Shown piece after piece: positions 62,719 to 64,000 of a stretch of DNA of 64,000 bases. This DNA is from Danxiaibacter sp048498555 (GTDB lineage: Bacteria > Bacteroidota > Bacteroidia > Chitinophagales > Chitinophagaceae). Under the pieces are notes generated by a model. It made no database searches. It was not told where the DNA came from and was given only the letters and a program-made list of their open reading frames with translations. The position numbers and the translations under genes were made by a program. Within the stretch, counting starts at the first letter, position 1, and each line of letters starts with the position of its first letter. The stretch is from assembly GCA_048498555.1 (NCBI GenBank), contig JBEHXT010000009.1, forward strand, positions 124,001-188,000, in the 5' to 3' direction.

Positions 62719-64000
62719 TTAAAAGCCAAGTTGAACGCCAGCAATAAAAGTTCTTGGCTGCGGGAACTGGCCGTCATCTATACCACGCGTAAAAGTATAA
62801 GCACCGCCAGACTGTGTGCTGACTTCCGGATCATAACCACTATAATTAGTAATGGTAAACAGGTTTTGTGCTGCAACGTAGAACCTTACCCGATTGAATA
62901 CTTTTCCGGTAACAGAATTAAGCGTTTGAGACGAAATGGTATAGCCGATGGTAATGTTGCGCAGCCTCAGGTAACTTCCATCTTCCAGCCACCAATCGGA
63001 CGCACGCAGGTTACCACTGGCATTGGCATTTTGTGCAACGCGGGGCAGCCCTGCAACATCTCCCGGTTTCTTCCACCTGTCTAAAATATCGGTAGTTGCA
63101 TTATGGCCGGTTGCCAGTATCACTGTGTTAAAACGCATGGCGTTCAACAATTTCAATCCGCTTACCCCGGAAAGAACCAGGTTAAGATCAAAGCCTTTGT
63201 AGCTCAGGCCTGCATTTAACCCATAAACAAATTTGGGAATTGGATTGCCTAATATCTCCTGATCTGACGCATTAACAACACCATCGCCATTCAGGTCCTT
63301 AAATATAAAATCGCCGGGCAAAAGGCCATCCTGGAATTTAGCATCTGGATTGCCGGTTTTAGCAGCAGCAGTTTTATTCAATGCATCAATTTCAGCCTGA
63401 TCACGCGCTACATGATCTTTGCGGTAACCATAGAAGGAACCAATGGCTGATCCCGGCGCTGTGTAAGTAAATGTTGAAAGCTGGCTAAATGATCCTGCCT
63501 GGATTGGAGCGGTAAACTGGCTTCCCAGTGACAACACATTGTTCTTATTGAACGCTCCATTTACACTAATTGTATAATTAAATTCCTTTGACAAATTATC
63601 GCGCCACGTAACCATAAACTCAACACCTTTATTTTCTGCATCCGCAGCATTGACAGTTTTTGAAGGCTGGCCTGCGCTAAGGCTGGCTCCTACGCTTCCC
63701 GGAATTGGTACCGCAACCAAAAGGCCACTACTTTTTCTTTTATACCAGTCAGCGCTAATAGTCAATTTGTTTTTCAGAAAGCCTAACTCAAGTCCAACAT
63801 CTGTTTGGTTAGTTTGCTCCCACTGAAGATCTGGATTGGTAATGGTAACAATCGTTGTGCCTGTATTGAAGGCTTCGTTTGTTCCGAACGAATAAACCAG
63901 GTTTCCGCTAGGGCTGCCACTAAAGGTGTAAGGAGCAGTTTGAAAATTCGGAATGTTGTTATTACCCGTCCTTCCCCAGCCCACACGTATTTTTCCATCA
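62719..64000 (-). CDS. SusC/RagA family TonB-linked outer membrane protein (partial)
   Basis: The C-terminal 426 codons of a SusC-type barrel; the frame runs open through the window edge (DGKIRVGWGRTGNNNIPNF), so the start is outside. Typical features are FNYTISVNGAFNKNNVLSLG, DLNGDGVVNASDQEILGNP, and the terminal beta signal FPQPRTFIAGVQLGF ending in Phe. It imports large ligands with TonB energy together with the SusD protein at 61091. A full-length protein would be about 1000 residues. Confidence 0.92.
   Translation of the reverse strand, partial: DGKIRVGWGRTGNNNIPNFQTAPYTFSGSPSGNLVYSFGTNEAFNTGTTIVTITNPDLQWEQTNQTDVGLELGFLKNKLTISADWYKRKSSGLLVAVPIPGSVGASLSAGQPSKTVNAADAENKGVEFMVTWRDNLSKEFNYTISVNGAFNKNNVLSLGSQFTAPIQAGSFSQLSTFTYTAPGSAIGSFYGYRKDHVARDQAEIDALNKTAAAKTGNPDAKFQDGLLPGDFIFKDLNGDGVVNASDQEILGNPIPKFVYGLNAGLSYKGFDLNLVLSGVSGLKLLNAMRFNTVILATGHNATTDILDRWKKPGDVAGLPRVAQNANASGNLRASDWWLEDGSYLRLRNITIGYTISSQTLNSVTGKVFNRVRFYVAAQNLFTITNYSGYDPEVSTQSGGAYTFTRGIDDGQFPQPRTFIAGVQLGF

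Overview
The window looks like chromosomal DNA of a member of the Bacteroidota, most likely the family Chitinophagaceae. The reasons are a SusC/SusD pair, a TonB-dependent receptor beside a LytS/LytTR-type two-component pair, a giant beta-propeller sensor kinase, BshC (bacillithiol synthesis), many short lipoproteins, and tRNA promoters of the Bacteroidota form TTTG-N19-21-TAnnTTTG. The species cannot be named from the sequence alone.

Layout. 0-6.3 kb: phosphoketolase convergent with an overlapping response regulator/sensor kinase pair. 6.4-17.1 kb: small lipoprotein, vanadium-type haloperoxidase, an MG2/TonB-plug-like surface protein, EcsC protein, a repeat-rich gap, a DUF1080 hydrolase-like protein, a conserved secreted protein and an FtsX/MacB-type permease. 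17.2-27.7 kb: GNAT, M1 peptidase, YjbQ, a solitary eCIS-core/DUF4157 protein, sialidase-like protein, SDR, DinB, Crp/Fnr regulator and MsrA. 27.8-33.1 kb: quinol-type nitric oxide reductase with two operator-like palindromes, a hydrolase, a second Crp/Fnr regulator and small proteins.

33.6-40.6 kb is a co-directional cluster of exported enzymes: RidA, a SelA-like PLP enzyme, a haem c/sugar dehydrogenase-like lipoprotein, a second SelA-like PLP enzyme with an extra C-terminal beta domain, and an amidohydrolase. RidA and both PLP enzymes carry twin-arginine-like leaders, which suggests a folded-cofactor pathway working outside the cytoplasm.

41.6-42.6 kb holds tRNA-Arg(TCT) and tRNA-Lys(TTT) followed by six tRNA-like elements in a 377-bp tandem duplication. 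Four of the six are interrupted at the same acceptor-stem position by a 45-nt segment. 42.8-48.3 kb is housekeeping: GTP-type PEP carboxykinase, RimO, BshC and tRNA-Arg(ACG).

48.9-55.8 kb is accessory: a phosphoesterase lipoprotein and a di-haem peroxidase whose stop codon lies in a 59-bp palindrome, an XRE regulator broken by two compensating frameshifts, then an AT-rich minus-strand group of ParA-type ATPase, SIR2 protein and two single-span membrane proteins. This group is the best candidate for an undescribed defence-type module. 56.3-64 kb returns to nutrient uptake: LytTR regulator and kinase, a TonB receptor, SusD, and a SusC cut by the window end.
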